A stretch of DNA of 64,000 bases from Cyanoderma ruficeps (lineage: Eukaryota; Chordata; Aves; Passeriformes; Timaliidae). The stretch lies in NCBI GenBank assembly GCA_008694505.1, contig VZDJ01000346.1:9101244-9165243 (forward strand), read 5' to 3'. Positions 36,501-44,791 of the stretch are shown piece after piece; within the stretch, counting starts at the first letter, position 1, and each line of letters opens with the position of its first letter. The notes below the pieces were generated by a model that worked only from the letters and a program-made list of their open reading frames with translations, was not told where the DNA came from and searched no databases. A program made the position numbers and the translations under genes.

Positions 36501-39500
36501 TAGGTGTAAAACCCATTTCAGCAAAATGAGAAGGTGTTTTCTGTTGTCGGCTGTCTCTTTGTTGGCTGTGCTGCCTAGGACATTGTTTTTTCTAGATTTA
36601 ATTCTGCTGCTGTCTTTATCAAGAAACTCATAGTAGTAGAGGCACACTTTTCATTGCAGATATGGTACATAAGACATCATGTTTTCCATGACCACGTGAC
36701 AAAAAGAGTTAGCCAGGAAAAAACATAAAACTATATCAATAATAGCTGACAGTGTGTGAGAGGAAAATACACAAGAGTTCAAGTAACTCTTACCCACAAC
36801 TGGATTGGAAGTGGGACTGTGCCTCTTGGGGGGGGACCAAGGGGTGGAGGACCACACAGAAATAAACACATGTTCTCTCTGTCTCCATCTGTAAATAACA
36901 TTTTCACTCACATAATGCTGAGAACCTCGGTAAGCCAACTGTTACAACTGGGATGCTGTTTTTAAGTATTACCATCAACATGTGTGCTAAAAATTAAAGG
37001 GGTTTTTTCATTGCTGATGTTTTGTTTAAATTATTATCCATTGTGTAAGAGGCAATCTAAGTTATTGACACCCTTATGCAAAAATGCCTTTGGATGCTTA
37101 GACAAAAGAAAATCTCTTCATTTTTTTCAAAGAAGTATATTTGTAAAAGAGTAACTTTGCACCAGACCATATAACACTAGTGCTTGCTGCATAACCTACT
37201 CCGTGTCTGTCATGTAAAAAATTTTAAAACTACTTAATTTGTGAATTTTTTTGCAACCCACTCATTCTTTCTGGTGACCATACCTCATCATTGAATGCTT
37301 ACAGGCCATCTGAAATCATACATACTGTATCATCTTCAGCTTTGGAGAATCTCTTTAGGCGGGTTTAGAAACCCGCTTAACTGCTGCTTGTAGTCTCCAT
37401 TCTGTGCTGGCACTAAGAAGAATTCACAATAAACCAGATGCCCCAGGAGATCTCATAAATGTACATGGATCTGTGTTTAACAGCTGGATTAAGTAACTGA
37501 ACATTTAAATGCAGTATCTAGGCAAACTTGCCTTCTAATTTGTACCAATTGTGACACGTATATGAAAGTATTTTAATATTAAGCAAGAAAGTTAACAATG
37601 GTCTTGATTTTTTCTGCATAAATCCTAAGTGATGTGTCCAATCCTGCTCTGAAGTGATGGCTCTCAGGAGTGTTATGTTTCTCTTGATTGCAAGTGTGGA
37701 GCTGATTCATAGAACACGCAGTGGGGTTTTTTTTGTTTCTTGCTAAAGTAAGATCATGAGGGTTAAGTGCACAACTCTTTCATTGTAATATTTAATGAAT
37801 TATCTTAACTACTTAACTGCTAAGCTTCCAGAGATGTGACATCATTTTGGATCTCCACTATTTTATGAACTGCTTTAAACAGATGACATCACTGCAACAC
37901 GTAACTGCGTTGTAGAAAACAACTACTAAAAAACCTGAATTCTCTTACCACAGGTATTTTGCATGGAGCTGGACTTTCTCAGCTTCCCAAGCAGCGCTCC
38001 CATCCAAATGATCAACATGTTGAGCAGGCTCCAAACAGCCACGTCAAATACGTCTGGTAACATTATTTAGACAATTGCTCATTTTTACGTCCACATTGTT
38101 TATTAATAGCTTCTGGCCTCTGGTCAAGTTAACAGGAAAGGCTTCCCTAGGAAAGGCTGAGTTATGGCAGTTTGTTTAGGAACATTAAAAACAAAGGTAG
38201 TGCATAGAAACCCAATCTGCAAATGATGGGCTGCTGATCTGCATCCAGCTTTGAAACTACAGAGCTGATCTTTATTTAATGTATTCAGTGAGTTCTTACT
38301 TATTTGTCATTGCACTGAGCCCAAGAAAAATACTGCATATCTCCAGAAACAGCTGTTAGTGAAGATAGCTTTATTTTCTGCACTGAATTTCTAAGCCACT
38401 TCTCAGAGTAATTTTTCTATTATCAAGGAAATAGGATTGGAAATAGGCTAACCTAGCACAGATATTAGGCCAGTTTTGTGATGAGCGATTAAGGAGTTTT
38501 GATAAGTAACAATTTCACATTCATTCTTTAAATCTGAAGTCTTACATCTTTCAGTAATGAAGTTTTAGAGTACACTCCCTGCTTTATTTTACATCTGTAG
38601 GTGATAGCTACAGGCTTAAATAAAAACACAGTGATCAAAATAAGCCTTGGAGGATCCAGTGCACTACACTGACTATTTTTTTTTATCTTTTTTTCTTTTT
38701 TTTTTTAACCTGATAATGCAGGAAAATGCTGCAGTCTCTGGGAAGGCCAGAGGTTCATATGGCCTTAGATGTCATGATTGTGAGTGGATCAGGCCAGCAG
38801 CATGAAGGCTGCCTGCTGCTCACCTCAGAGGTGCTCTTTGTCGTGAGCATCAGTGAAGACACGCAGCAGCAGGCATTTCCCGTGACTGAAATCGATTGTC
38901 TGGAAGATGATCAGCAAAAAGATCTGCTGAAGGTGCAGCTAAAACAACAGAGAGTGCCTTCTGACTTGGAGGTAAAGACTTGAGTACGTTTTCCATTCAA
39001 ACATGAAGTTGCACTGATGCTGGTGCTTTTGGCAGTGGGAATACTCACCTTTGGGCTGGGAGGCCAGAGGCTGAAGTGCCAAACTAGGAGATCTGTGCCT
39101 TACAGTTGCCCTTTGGATAAAAGGAATGTGTCTTCTCCCTTCTGTCCTCTTATTGATCATGATATGCCATATCTATGACAGAAACTTTCTGAGGGAAAAA
39201 GTAGAGGAAGTCTGAGTTCTTGGTAAGCACCACCTCTTGTATAAAAAGGCTCTCATGGCTACATATTTACAAGGTGTTCATTGTTTGGCAAGTCAGCATT
39301 GCGCCCTGTACCTACAAAGTCCCACCAAAAGCAGTTCCTTTTATTCTTCTGGGAATTCTATTAACAGTTCAGTCGTGCTGATGCTCCTTTCAGCGTGCTT
39401 TTATCTTGTCTCTTCTAGCAGCGTGGTCTTGTTTGGCTGTATTTATTTCCTTAGATCTTCCTACTTCTGCAAATGCTAGCTTTAAACTGGATTAGTCCTT

Positions 39501-42500
39501 CTCTGAGATTGGATGCACCAAGTGTTTGTCAGTAAGAGCATAAACCCTTCATATTCGTGTTCAAAGATGTCTAAGCCATTTGAATACTGAGGGATTTTGG
39601 GTTGATTATCGTATTTTAATGGCAGAAGAATGTTATATTTTTGCTCTTTCAGAAAACAATGTTTATTGTATTAAATTCTCAAGTAGAATCATATGAGAGC
39701 ACATTTCAGAAACGAACATGCGTGTCCCAGTTTTTGTAAAAGTATGCTAGGTAGTTTATAGACTGCTATACCAGAAATTTCTGTTTCAAATATAAGAAAA
39801 GAACATATAAAAGCCCTGAGGTATGAGGTGTGACAAAAAGTAGGAGCACCTTCCATAAAATCCTAACTTAGCTGAAGTCACTGAAGAGTTTTGCTGTCAA
39901 TTTCAGCAAGGACTTCATCTGTGTCGTGACAAGGCTTGAATATTTTTGTGAAAGCTTGCTTTCGTGCTGAATTCTCTGTTTATATTTATTGTCTTTCCAC
40001 TAACCTCAGTCTCACAGCGAACTGTTGACTGAAGTTGCCTTCTCTCACCACAGAGCTACATGAGGGATTACTTAAATTGTGAAGCAAGTGGGCAAAGCTC
40101 AGCCTTTTTTGTCCCTGAATGCTGAGTGGGTGGTGGAGGCACACATCAGACTATCCGAGTCCAGATTGTCCTGCTCAGTCCAGAGCTACTGTCCTGGAGG
40201 GAAGAAGAAAAAAAGTTGTTCTCACTAAGGCACTCAACCTATCCTAACCCTAACTTTAGCACCAGCCCAGATCTTTTTTTAATTGGATTGGAGTGTTGTC
40301 TTTGCATCTGGTTTTTCGAGGGGTGTGGAGTAGGCTGCTGCTGTGGGGGAAGGGCAGCTTGCCCAAAGGTTGCTGCAAGTGAGTGATGAAGGATGCAGAG
40401 GGTCTGCCTGTTTGGGAGAAGGGAAGGCAGGGGACAGGGAGCCTAATTCCAGGCCCTACAGCTGGGAATGTGTAGGATTTATTGGCAAGTGGGGCCCCTG
40501 AATGCACAGAGGAACCCTGAATGACATGTGCAGGGTCCAATGTTCCCACACACACACGCTCATAACACCCTCCTTTGGAGGTACTGGACCGAATACTTAA
40601 TTTTTTTCTGAAGTTCTGGATGGAAATATGGGAGTCCTACTCAAGTGCTGCAGCAATGCAGCTCTAGGAGCTGTAAGCCTTGAGCCCCCAGCCTCAACAC
40701 AGCACCTCTTGTGCTGATACAGGCACTTGAGAATGCAATAAAAACGTAGGGCATGGGAAAAGCTGGGAAAAGGGCCTGTGTCCCAGGTGAAGCCAAGTCA
40801 ATGATGGCAAGACAGCAAAAGTTGAGTGATACTGTACAAAAACAGACCTGGCAAAATATTCCTTCAGAATGCAGACACTGAGACTGAAATTTTTGTGAAA
40901 ATTTAAAGAAATGTGCTGTGAGGAGGAGCAGTTGAAAGAAACAGAGAATAAAGCATTTCAAATGTTTTTATGTTGAGGCAGCTACACAATAAAAGATTCC
41001 AAAAAGTTTCATATACAGTTTTAGTAATTACTCAGAGTGTGTTGTAATTAATATTTACTGTGTTTTTTTAGTGGATTGGGAGATCCCATACTTGAGATCT
41101 GCAGCTGAATCTGTAGTCTGGGTGTCACATGCAGCACTGGTGCTGATGGGAGCCAGAGCTTCCCTTCAGCTTCCTGACAAGAGCTTCTACAAAGTCCTCA
41201 GATGTGATTAGGAAAAGGAACCTTAGGAGGAACAAGTTGTGACTTGCAGATGAGCAGCCTCTAAGCTGCAGAGTGATGCCTAAATAGGCACAACTCCCCA
41301 GTATTAATAGTAGGCCATTGTGTTGCACTGAAGGTGTCCTCAGCTGAAGTGCAGACGTATCTGTGCACAATGACACTCGCAAAGATGGCCTCAATTTTTA
41401 GCTGGAAAATGCCCAGTCAGGTCAACAAAAATGTTATTTTGAGTTTAGCAACACAGACCTAATGTTATCAAATGTAAGTTATCTCTGTTTTTCTGATTAA
41501 TTTAGTCAAAGATGCTAGAAATAATACAACAAATTGAAACATTTCATTTCACGGCTGTAAAAGTCCACTTTTTTGCATTACTGCTCGCAAAAACAATTGC
41601 CAAAAGTTTTGTTTCAGCTCTGCCCAAAACAGTTTCTCTCATTCCCCCTCCTCAACTTCTTGGAACAGTTAAGAAACAAAACATGAGTTATTCTACAGCT
41701 GTAATCACCAGAGATGTTATAGAGCATATTTTGACTCCTTCAGCAATAGGTTTGCCTGATGCCTTGTTCGCCTTCACGATATATAACTTAATCCATCTGG
41801 ATAGGAATAGCCTGGATGGATTCTTAAAAACTCTGGCACTGACAAGTTTGTTATTGAAAGGGAAGCATTAATTGTATTTGGATTATCTTCCAAAGTAATT
41901 GAGACACTGCTTGTTTCCAGACAGATGTCAAACTCCAAAGGCCTGCTTTTCCAGCTGCTCTTGGTGTAGCTCATAACATCAAGAAGACAACAAAAAATTG
42001 ACAGGCCCTGGAATTTCAGATATTCCAGGGGTTTTTGGGTGGTTTTTTTTGGTTTTTTGGGATTTTTTTGTGGTAGTCCTATGAGTTATCATCTTTGGAG
42101 CTGAAAACCAGTCTTTGGATTTCTCAAAGCAATGGAAAAAAATGGCTAAAGAGCTGGGTCTCCTTAGTCAGTGTGCACAGAGGAGCACATCAGTGCTGCA
42201 CCCACCTGCACTGCACAGCACAGGTGTTGTAGCTGCTGTGGAGTTAGAATTGCTGAAGGTTTATTCATAATAAACCATAATGGCAGGAATTTTAGAAAAA
42301 TACCAGAGTTCTTAACCCAAAAGTATGGCCTTGTAGTATGAAGAGACATGATATCTCTAATATTCCTCTAGGAGGTGCATTAAGCAAGCCTTGATCAAGT
42401 TTTGAATCCTTGAGTGATCTGGATATTAACATGATAAATGTTCAAAGCACCAAGTGCGGGCACTTGGTGACAATCTTAGATTCCATTTAGGAAAAAATGT

Positions 42501-44791
42501 AGAATAACATCAATTCCAAATTTTTCTTGTCTTGAAAATATAAGCCAAACGGAAACTGGCTGCAGAAGCAGACAGTTACAGATTAAGTCATCTAAAAGCA
42601 AGCAGGGTCTCAGTTACTTTGGAGGACCCTCCAACCATAGTTAATATTTCCTCCTGAATAGTTATGCAGTATCTGTGGAAAATAGCCTGGGGCTGAATGA
42701 AGATTGGGTTCACAAAAGTAGGTGAGTGGGATACCACCACCATTTCCATCTCCCGTGGTCAAGCAGGATCTTCTGTCAATGTGGAAGCAGAACCCAGCTG
42801 TTCCTGGGCTCACCTCCCTAGGAGGAATCAGGAAAAAGTGAGAAGCCACCTACATGCAAGATTTACCCTGTAACTTAAAATCCAGTTTACATAGGTGGTA
42901 CTTCAGCATATTTCTCTCCTTTCATCTGCTGAAACAGACTGACTGCTGAGATACTTTTACTGAGCCACCAGACTGAAGACGTGGTTCAGACACCGTTCTC
43001 CACTGTTAGCTGTGAGTCTGCTGCAGCAGTTTGCCCTCTGATTTTTCCCTCCCTTAAGGTCGTTCGTGGAAACAACCCTTTCCTCTGCCCATTTCATTAT
43101 TTCCGCTGTTTCCAGGCATGGGCTTCAACCTTAAACTTCTGAGCTTGTTCATGAGCCTGCTTCCTTTAGCAATTTTGTGATGATGATTGAAAACAGGAGT
43201 GTTTCTACTCACTGAGCAGCAAATCCATCTCCAAAGGCATAGTAAAAAAAAACAGAGGGGACTTTTTTTCATGTGAATGTGACACCTGTCACTATCTATC
43301 AATCATATTAATTCTCTCTTCAAATAAGCAACAGAGTATTTAAATGAGTCTTGCAATCCAGAGACATGACAAGATATTGATTGTGGCTGTTAAATTGAAT
43401 CTAATGGCACTACTTGAAAATACCTTTTTATCTAGCAAGACCTGTAAGACTCCTTGAAAGACGGGCAGAAGAAAGCAGTCTTTCAATCCTTAGCGTGAGG
43501 TCCAGCAAGGAAATTTTAAATCCTACAAAAATTAAACTGGTCAGCAATTCTCCAAGTGTAAAATAAGGAAGCATTAAACATGCGCCATATTACAGCTTCT
43601 GCCTTTTTCTTCATTGTCATATTTTGGAAGTAACTTCTATTCTGAATGACTTAACTTGTCACGCTACTGTAGTATCCATAGTGGGATTTCTGAAATACAG
43701 TTTTTTTGAAACCATGCAACCAGCTTGATGCCTGCTTGTTTGCCTTCCCTTCTCAAGCTAGTCATAGTCATCTTCAACTTCTTCAAAAATGAGGGCACAG
43801 CAGATTGATCTTCCAAAGCCAGGTTTGCACACAGCTTTTCTGGATAATAGTTTATCTGGTTTGAACCATATGATAGATGACAGTATTTGATTTACTGTGT
43901 TTTTTTCCCACTAGGGTAGGTTGCTTACATTCCTCTTGCTAGGACCTTAAACAACCTCTACCTATTTCAGCCTGCAAAACACATATCCCTTAATGTCTTC
44001 TCCAGAAACAAAATGCCCAAACCATCTTTAGTAAAACCCTTTTGTTTAGAAAAATGTCCTTGTGTGAATGGGGGTTTTGTTGCCAGAAATGGATATATCC
44101 TAGCATAGAAAATTCACCTGAAAGGTAGCTTCTAGTCTTCATTTTAAGTTAAGTTAAAGACTAAAATATTTTAGCTAAATAGAATTTCTGTGTGATAAGC
44201 CTTGCCAAGAGCTACTGACATTTTTCTAAAAGGGGTTTCAATGCCTTTGCTGTATACAAGGAGTTGATCTGTTGTAAAATTCTACTCTTGACCAATTCTC
44301 AAAAGATACTGCTTTAATTTTCTGTGGCAGCTAGAGCTTCTCAGAAGTCCAAAACAGCAGAGGAGAGGACCAATTCACCAAGGACTCAACTATGGGAGAA
44401 CATTCATGATAAAAAAGATCCTTTGAACTATTGTAAGACTTCAGGCAGGAAGATTTTTATCAGAGAAATTGGAAGTTACTGTCCTTGCTGCTGAGTTCAG
44501 TTACTGTCAAATACTCAGTAATTATTGTATCTTATCTGATTTCAGGCCGAGGGAGCCAGAGAGAGACTGTCAGAGCAGCAGTACAACCGCCTCGTGGAGT
44601 ACGTCACCAAGACGTCTTATCACCTCGCTCCCAGCGCCGCCACAGCGCCAGCCCCGCAAACCGTGGCTGCCGAACAGCCCCTGACTATAACAAAAACCTA
44701 CCAGTATGTAGTTGATCCAAATTTTGCCCAAGTATTCATTAGCAAATTCACCATGGTGAAAAATAAAGCCTTGAGGAAAGGATTTAACTAA
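398..44791 (+). CDS. VPS13B: VPS13B (COH1), 3' part: last 20 coding exons, 1,401 residues plus stop
   Basis: VPS13B is a very large (about 4,000 residues in human) bridge-like lipid-transfer protein of the Golgi and endosomes; its loss causes Cohen syndrome in people. Only the C-terminal third is here; the 5' part lies before base 1. The joined exons are 398-559, 9128-9283, 10572-10835, 10987-11070, 11231-11406, 11889-12059, 12727-12928, 13900-14088, 14511-14657, 15859-16127, 17658-17785, 18383-18582, 21103-21221, 22381-23195, 27419-27595, 28569-28739, 35316-35492, 37954-38056, 38722-38971 and 44546-44791. They total 4,206 bp, all with AG/GT borders and matching phases. In window residue numbers: beta-rich adaptor-binding-type region about 1-500, SHR-BD/APT1-like segment about 600-760, ATG2_C-like amphipathic helices about 1015-1240, PH-like domain about 1240-1395. 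The protein ends KALRKGFN, the family-typical tail. The order VPS13B(+) then COX6C(-) matches other amniotes and supports the call. No frameshift or stop was seen. Exact domain edges are inferred from knowledge of the family. Confidence 0.97.
1141..1411 (-). mobile_element. CR1 LINE 3' fragment
   Basis: The + strand shows the antisense of the CR1 3' region, with its diagnostic order: tcattgagcccaatcc, then ccactaaaccatgtccctaa, then cctgggcagcctgttccaat, then ggccatttcctcttgtcct. It is 5'-truncated, as most CR1 copies are. Confidence 0.9.
5680..5714. repeat. Perfect 14-bp inverted repeat with 7-nt loop
   Basis: aaatagaaattttc at 5680-5693 and its exact complement gaaaatttctattt at 5701-5714. 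AT-rich, inside a VPS13B intron. Confidence 0.8.
6588..6712 (+). mobile_element. tRNA-Ile-derived SINE with CR1-like tail (TguSINE1 type)
   Basis: 6591-6649 aligns without gaps to tRNA-Ile from the D-loop to the 3' end (44 of 59 identical by eye against the sequence as I remember it), including the anticodon-loop region aaataac and ccaaggt. It is followed directly by the CR1-type 3' end with gagctggacctgatgatc, then cccttccaatttag and attctgtga. The first 15 or so tRNA bases are lost or diverged. This fusion is the structure of the songbird SINE TguSINE1. Confidence 0.75.
9128..9283 (+). CDS. VPS13B: VPS13B exon 2 of window, 52 codons
   Basis: Acceptor TTTCTTTCCAG and donor GTAAGG; phase 0-0. 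It encodes the conserved tryptophan-rich block with GWGNWRWSEPFSVD, followed by a predicted beta strand (TASLIIKVQQLSG). It follows the longest intron of the window. Confidence 0.95.
10572..10835 (+). CDS. VPS13B: VPS13B exon 3 of window, 88 codons
   Basis: Acceptor TTGTGTTTTAG and donor GTATGA; phase 0-0. The segment starts ILICGRQTVCSYLSES and carries a charged, Ser/Thr-rich linker (STGDEDWSQD) before the donor. Confidence 0.94.
10987..11070 (+). CDS. VPS13B: VPS13B exon 4 of window, 28 codons
   Basis: The acceptor AAACAG is preceded by only a weak pyrimidine tract (tgctgatctttctac); the donor is GTAAGT; phase 0-0. It is a small exon between introns of 151 and 160 bp and encodes a beta strand with YVWCTILTLEPNSHVQ. 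Confidence 0.93.
11231..11406 (+). CDS. VPS13B: VPS13B exon 5 of window
   Basis: Acceptor with a long T-rich tract ending CTTTCTGTAG; donor GTAAAA. It starts at phase 0 and ends with two bases of an Arg codon. It encodes IVFSPLFIVRSHLPDP, a family-typical 'membrane-side strand plus Pro' motif. Confidence 0.94.
11889..12059 (+). CDS. VPS13B: VPS13B exon 6 of window
   Basis: Acceptor AATGACAG and donor GTAATT. It completes the split Arg codon and ends two bases into the next split codon. It encodes an acidic start (REEDDPSEC) and a Pro-rich end (GIASPPQPAWPYNR). Confidence 0.93.
12727..12928 (+). CDS. VPS13B: VPS13B exon 7 of window
   Basis: Acceptor GTTTCTGCCAG and donor GTAACT; it ends at phase 0. 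It contains PWALLINQSKWDLWLF, the module with a Pro-Trp followed by an Asn that recurs in VPS13 adaptor-binding repeats; assignment to that domain is inferred. Confidence 0.95.
13900..14088 (+). CDS. VPS13B: VPS13B exon 8 of window, 63 codons
   Basis: Acceptor TTTTTCACTTGCAG and donor GTTAGA; phase 0-0. It encodes EAFQVGIYWANTNTVHK and an acidic loop (TLDEEGFVEAEI). Confidence 0.95.
14511..14657 (+). CDS. VPS13B: VPS13B exon 9 of window, 49 codons
   Basis: Acceptor CATTATCTTACAG and donor GTAAAG; phase 0-0. It encodes LCEFCISSMVRQG and a Tyr-rich strand (TPYQIYYRPQLF) typical of the repeated beta modules. Confidence 0.94.
15551..15672 (-). mobile_element. CR1 LINE 3' end, short
   Basis: The + strand reads as the antisense CR1 tail: agaatcacagaaggggctgg, then ttaaagaccatcaagttcaa, then catgggcagagacatctgcc, then gacctggttgctca. 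It lies 186 bases before the GC-rich VPS13B exon at 15859. Confidence 0.85.
15859..16127 (+). CDS. VPS13B: VPS13B exon 10 of window; 77% GC, a CpG island by itself
   Basis: Acceptor CCCCTTTTTGTTTCCAG and donor GTACTC; it starts at phase 0 and ends two bases into an Arg codon that the next exon completes. By hand count, 207 of 269 bases are G or C, with about 34 CpG, while both flanking introns are AT-rich. The protein is rich in Gly, Ala and Pro in its first half (for example SVGPAGAGCSG) and returns to a family-like strand pattern (LWSLPAVVSADLARQSVAV). Frame and phases fit the neighbours, so I read it as a true exon with an extreme base shift, not an insertion. Confidence 0.93.
17658..17785 (+). 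CDS. VPS13B: VPS13B exon 11 of window, SHR-BD/APT1-like start
   Basis: Acceptor TCTGCTTCTGTTTTAG and donor GTAGGT. It completes the split Arg and ends one base into the next codon. PRVIIHNRCSIPLLVKEN resembles the 'valid-in-nature N(x)-P-L' strand of the SHR-binding/APT1 region of VPS13 proteins. Confidence 0.95.
18383..18582 (+). CDS. VPS13B: VPS13B exon 12 of window
   Basis: Acceptor ATAAAATTTCAG and donor GTAAAT; it ends at phase 0. It encodes KFEVYCRKIPAECSVHHE and ends with VDINNQGTQ, continuing the SHR-BD-like segment. Confidence 0.94.
21103..21221 (+). CDS. VPS13B: VPS13B exon 13 of window
   Basis: Acceptor AACCCTCTCCTCTAG and donor GTACCT; it starts at phase 0 and ends two bases into an Arg codon. 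It encodes IVFLTGFGCVYVDITHH and a strand with GTLVITLAPEG. Confidence 0.95.
22381..23195 (+). CDS. VPS13B: VPS13B exon 14 of window, the largest exon (815 bp)
   Basis: Acceptor TTCCCTCCTGTCTAG and donor GTCAGT. It encodes about 272 residues: LSLKMFISQLSLAAFDD (the strand that opens the C-terminal half), a long beta-rich stretch with ETAQWSRMNNLIVC, a helix with FVYYIKTLFDTYLP, and finally HALAMHYAAGALFRAG, which starts the ATG2_C-like helical segment. No stop interrupts it. The only ATG-initiated stretch in this frame begins inside the exon and runs past the donor into the intron, so the exon edges rest on the splice sites. Confidence 0.96.
24742..24785 (+). repeat. Perfect 22-bp tandem duplication
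   Basis: The unit cctgcattttaactacat plus ataa occurs twice without a mismatch (24742-24763 and 24764-24785), so the duplication is probably recent. Confidence 0.9.
26441..26546 (+). repeat. Direct repeat copy A (about 106 bp)
   Basis: It begins ctgtccatccttcagtctct and ends aaacagttcctgtttcac. About 85% identical by eye to 27668-27774, in the same orientation. The family was not recognised. Confidence 0.85.
27419..27595 (+). CDS. VPS13B: VPS13B exon 15 of window, ATG2_C-like helices
   Basis: Acceptor TTTCTCCACACAG and donor GTAGAG; 177 bp, phase 1-1. It encodes GSLEILGSPASLVRSIG and GAFVSGVSRGTTSFVKH, the small-residue amphipathic helices typical of the conserved C-terminal domain shared by VPS13 and ATG2. 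Copies of a direct repeat lie in both flanking introns. Confidence 0.97.
27596..28568 (+). other. VPS13B: VPS13B intron of 1.0 kb
   Basis: It holds the second copy of the direct repeat (27668-27774) and a short GC-rich patch (about 28065-28240). Nothing else was recognised. Confidence 0.8.
27668..27774 (+). repeat. Direct repeat copy B (about 107 bp)
   Basis: Partner of the copy at 26441-26546, sharing the central ggtaccagggctcaaa. The two copies flank the VPS13B exon at 27419-27595. Confidence 0.85.
28569..28739 (+). CDS. VPS13B: VPS13B exon 16 of window, ATG2_C-like
   Basis: Acceptor TCCATGCATTTAG and donor GTAATG; 171 bp, phase 1-1. It encodes TLTSITNLATSLARNMDRLS, an acidic/aromatic linker (DEEHYNRQEEWRR) and GLRQGLSRLGISLLG. 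Confidence 0.96.
28838..28838. other. Undetermined base (N)
   Basis: A single N follows a run of five G, about 100 bases after a VPS13B exon. It has no effect on coding sequence. Confidence 0.99.
31164..31221. repeat. Near-perfect inverted repeat / hairpin of 58 nt
   Basis: The arms ggccctgattcagca and tgctgaatcagggcc are fully complementary. The inner arms (around cttaagca and tgcttaag) continue the stem, with one mismatch and one wobble, to a loop of two bases. It looks like a relic of a palindromic non-autonomous DNA element or another folded RNA; the family was not identified. Confidence 0.8.
35316..35492 (+). CDS. VPS13B: VPS13B exon 17 of window, ATG2_C-like
   Basis: Acceptor CTCTTGTTTTTTCAG and donor GTGAGT; 177 bp, phase 1-1. 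It contains IAGIVDQPMQNFQ and VISGVGKGIMGVFTKPIGG, the most recognisable VPS13 C-terminal signature (GxGKGxxGxxTKPxGG). Confidence 0.98.
35493..37953 (+). other. VPS13B: VPS13B intron of 2.5 kb
   Basis: AT-rich, with a compact GC hairpin at 37359-37376. No gene or dispersed repeat was recognised. Confidence 0.8.
37359..37376. repeat. Perfect 8-bp GC hairpin with 2-nt loop
   Basis: gcgggttt and aaacccgc separated by ag, in an otherwise AT-rich intron. Confidence 0.75.
37954..38056 (+). CDS. VPS13B: VPS13B exon 18 of window
   Basis: Acceptor TTCTCTTACCACAG and donor GTAACA; it enters at phase 1 and ends two bases into a Trp codon. It encodes GILHGAGLSQLPKQR and a hydrophilic linker to the PH-like domain. 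Confidence 0.95.
38722..38971 (+). CDS. VPS13B: VPS13B exon 19 of window, first half of PH-like domain
   Basis: A long T-rich tract (about 38678-38707) precedes AATGCAG; donor GTAAAG; it ends at phase 0. It encodes VHMALDVMIVSGSGQQHEG and CLLLTSEVLFVVSIS, matching the strand order of the C-terminal PH-like domain of VPS13B. Confidence 0.96.
38972..44545 (+). other. VPS13B: VPS13B last intron, 5.6 kb
   Basis: It carries a G/T-only low-complexity stretch (about 42028-42078) and a 119-codon open frame at 41512-41871 that resembles nothing I know and lacks supporting signals. No other feature was recognised. Confidence 0.8.
42028..42078. repeat. G/T low-complexity stretch
   Basis: It is composed almost only of T and G runs (ggtttttt, ggattttttt). 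It lies in the last VPS13B intron and is probably a simple-sequence expansion. Confidence 0.75.
44546..44791 (+). CDS. VPS13B: VPS13B last coding exon with stop codon
   Basis: The acceptor is ATCTGATTTCAG; 81 codons follow, then TAA at 44789-44791. It encodes RLSEQQYNRLVEYVTKTSY, a Pro/Ala-rich linker (APSAATAPAPQTVAA) and the closing strand and helix YVVDPNFAQVF plus FTMVKNKALRKGFN. The first half is also clearly GC-rich compared with the flanking intron. Confidence 0.97.
   Translation, partial: AEGARERLSEQQYNRLVEYVTKTSYHLAPSAATAPAPQTVAAEQPLTITKTYQYVVDPNFAQVFISKFTMVKNKALRKGFN

Noticed and set aside
40243..40254. Telomere-like cctaaccctaac
   Set aside because: Only two units; this length is expected by chance in 64 kb.
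41512..41871. 119-codon open frame in the last VPS13B intron
   Set aside because: No recognisable domain, no splice sites in phase with VPS13B and no sign of a retrocopy (no poly-A tail or parent gene recognised).
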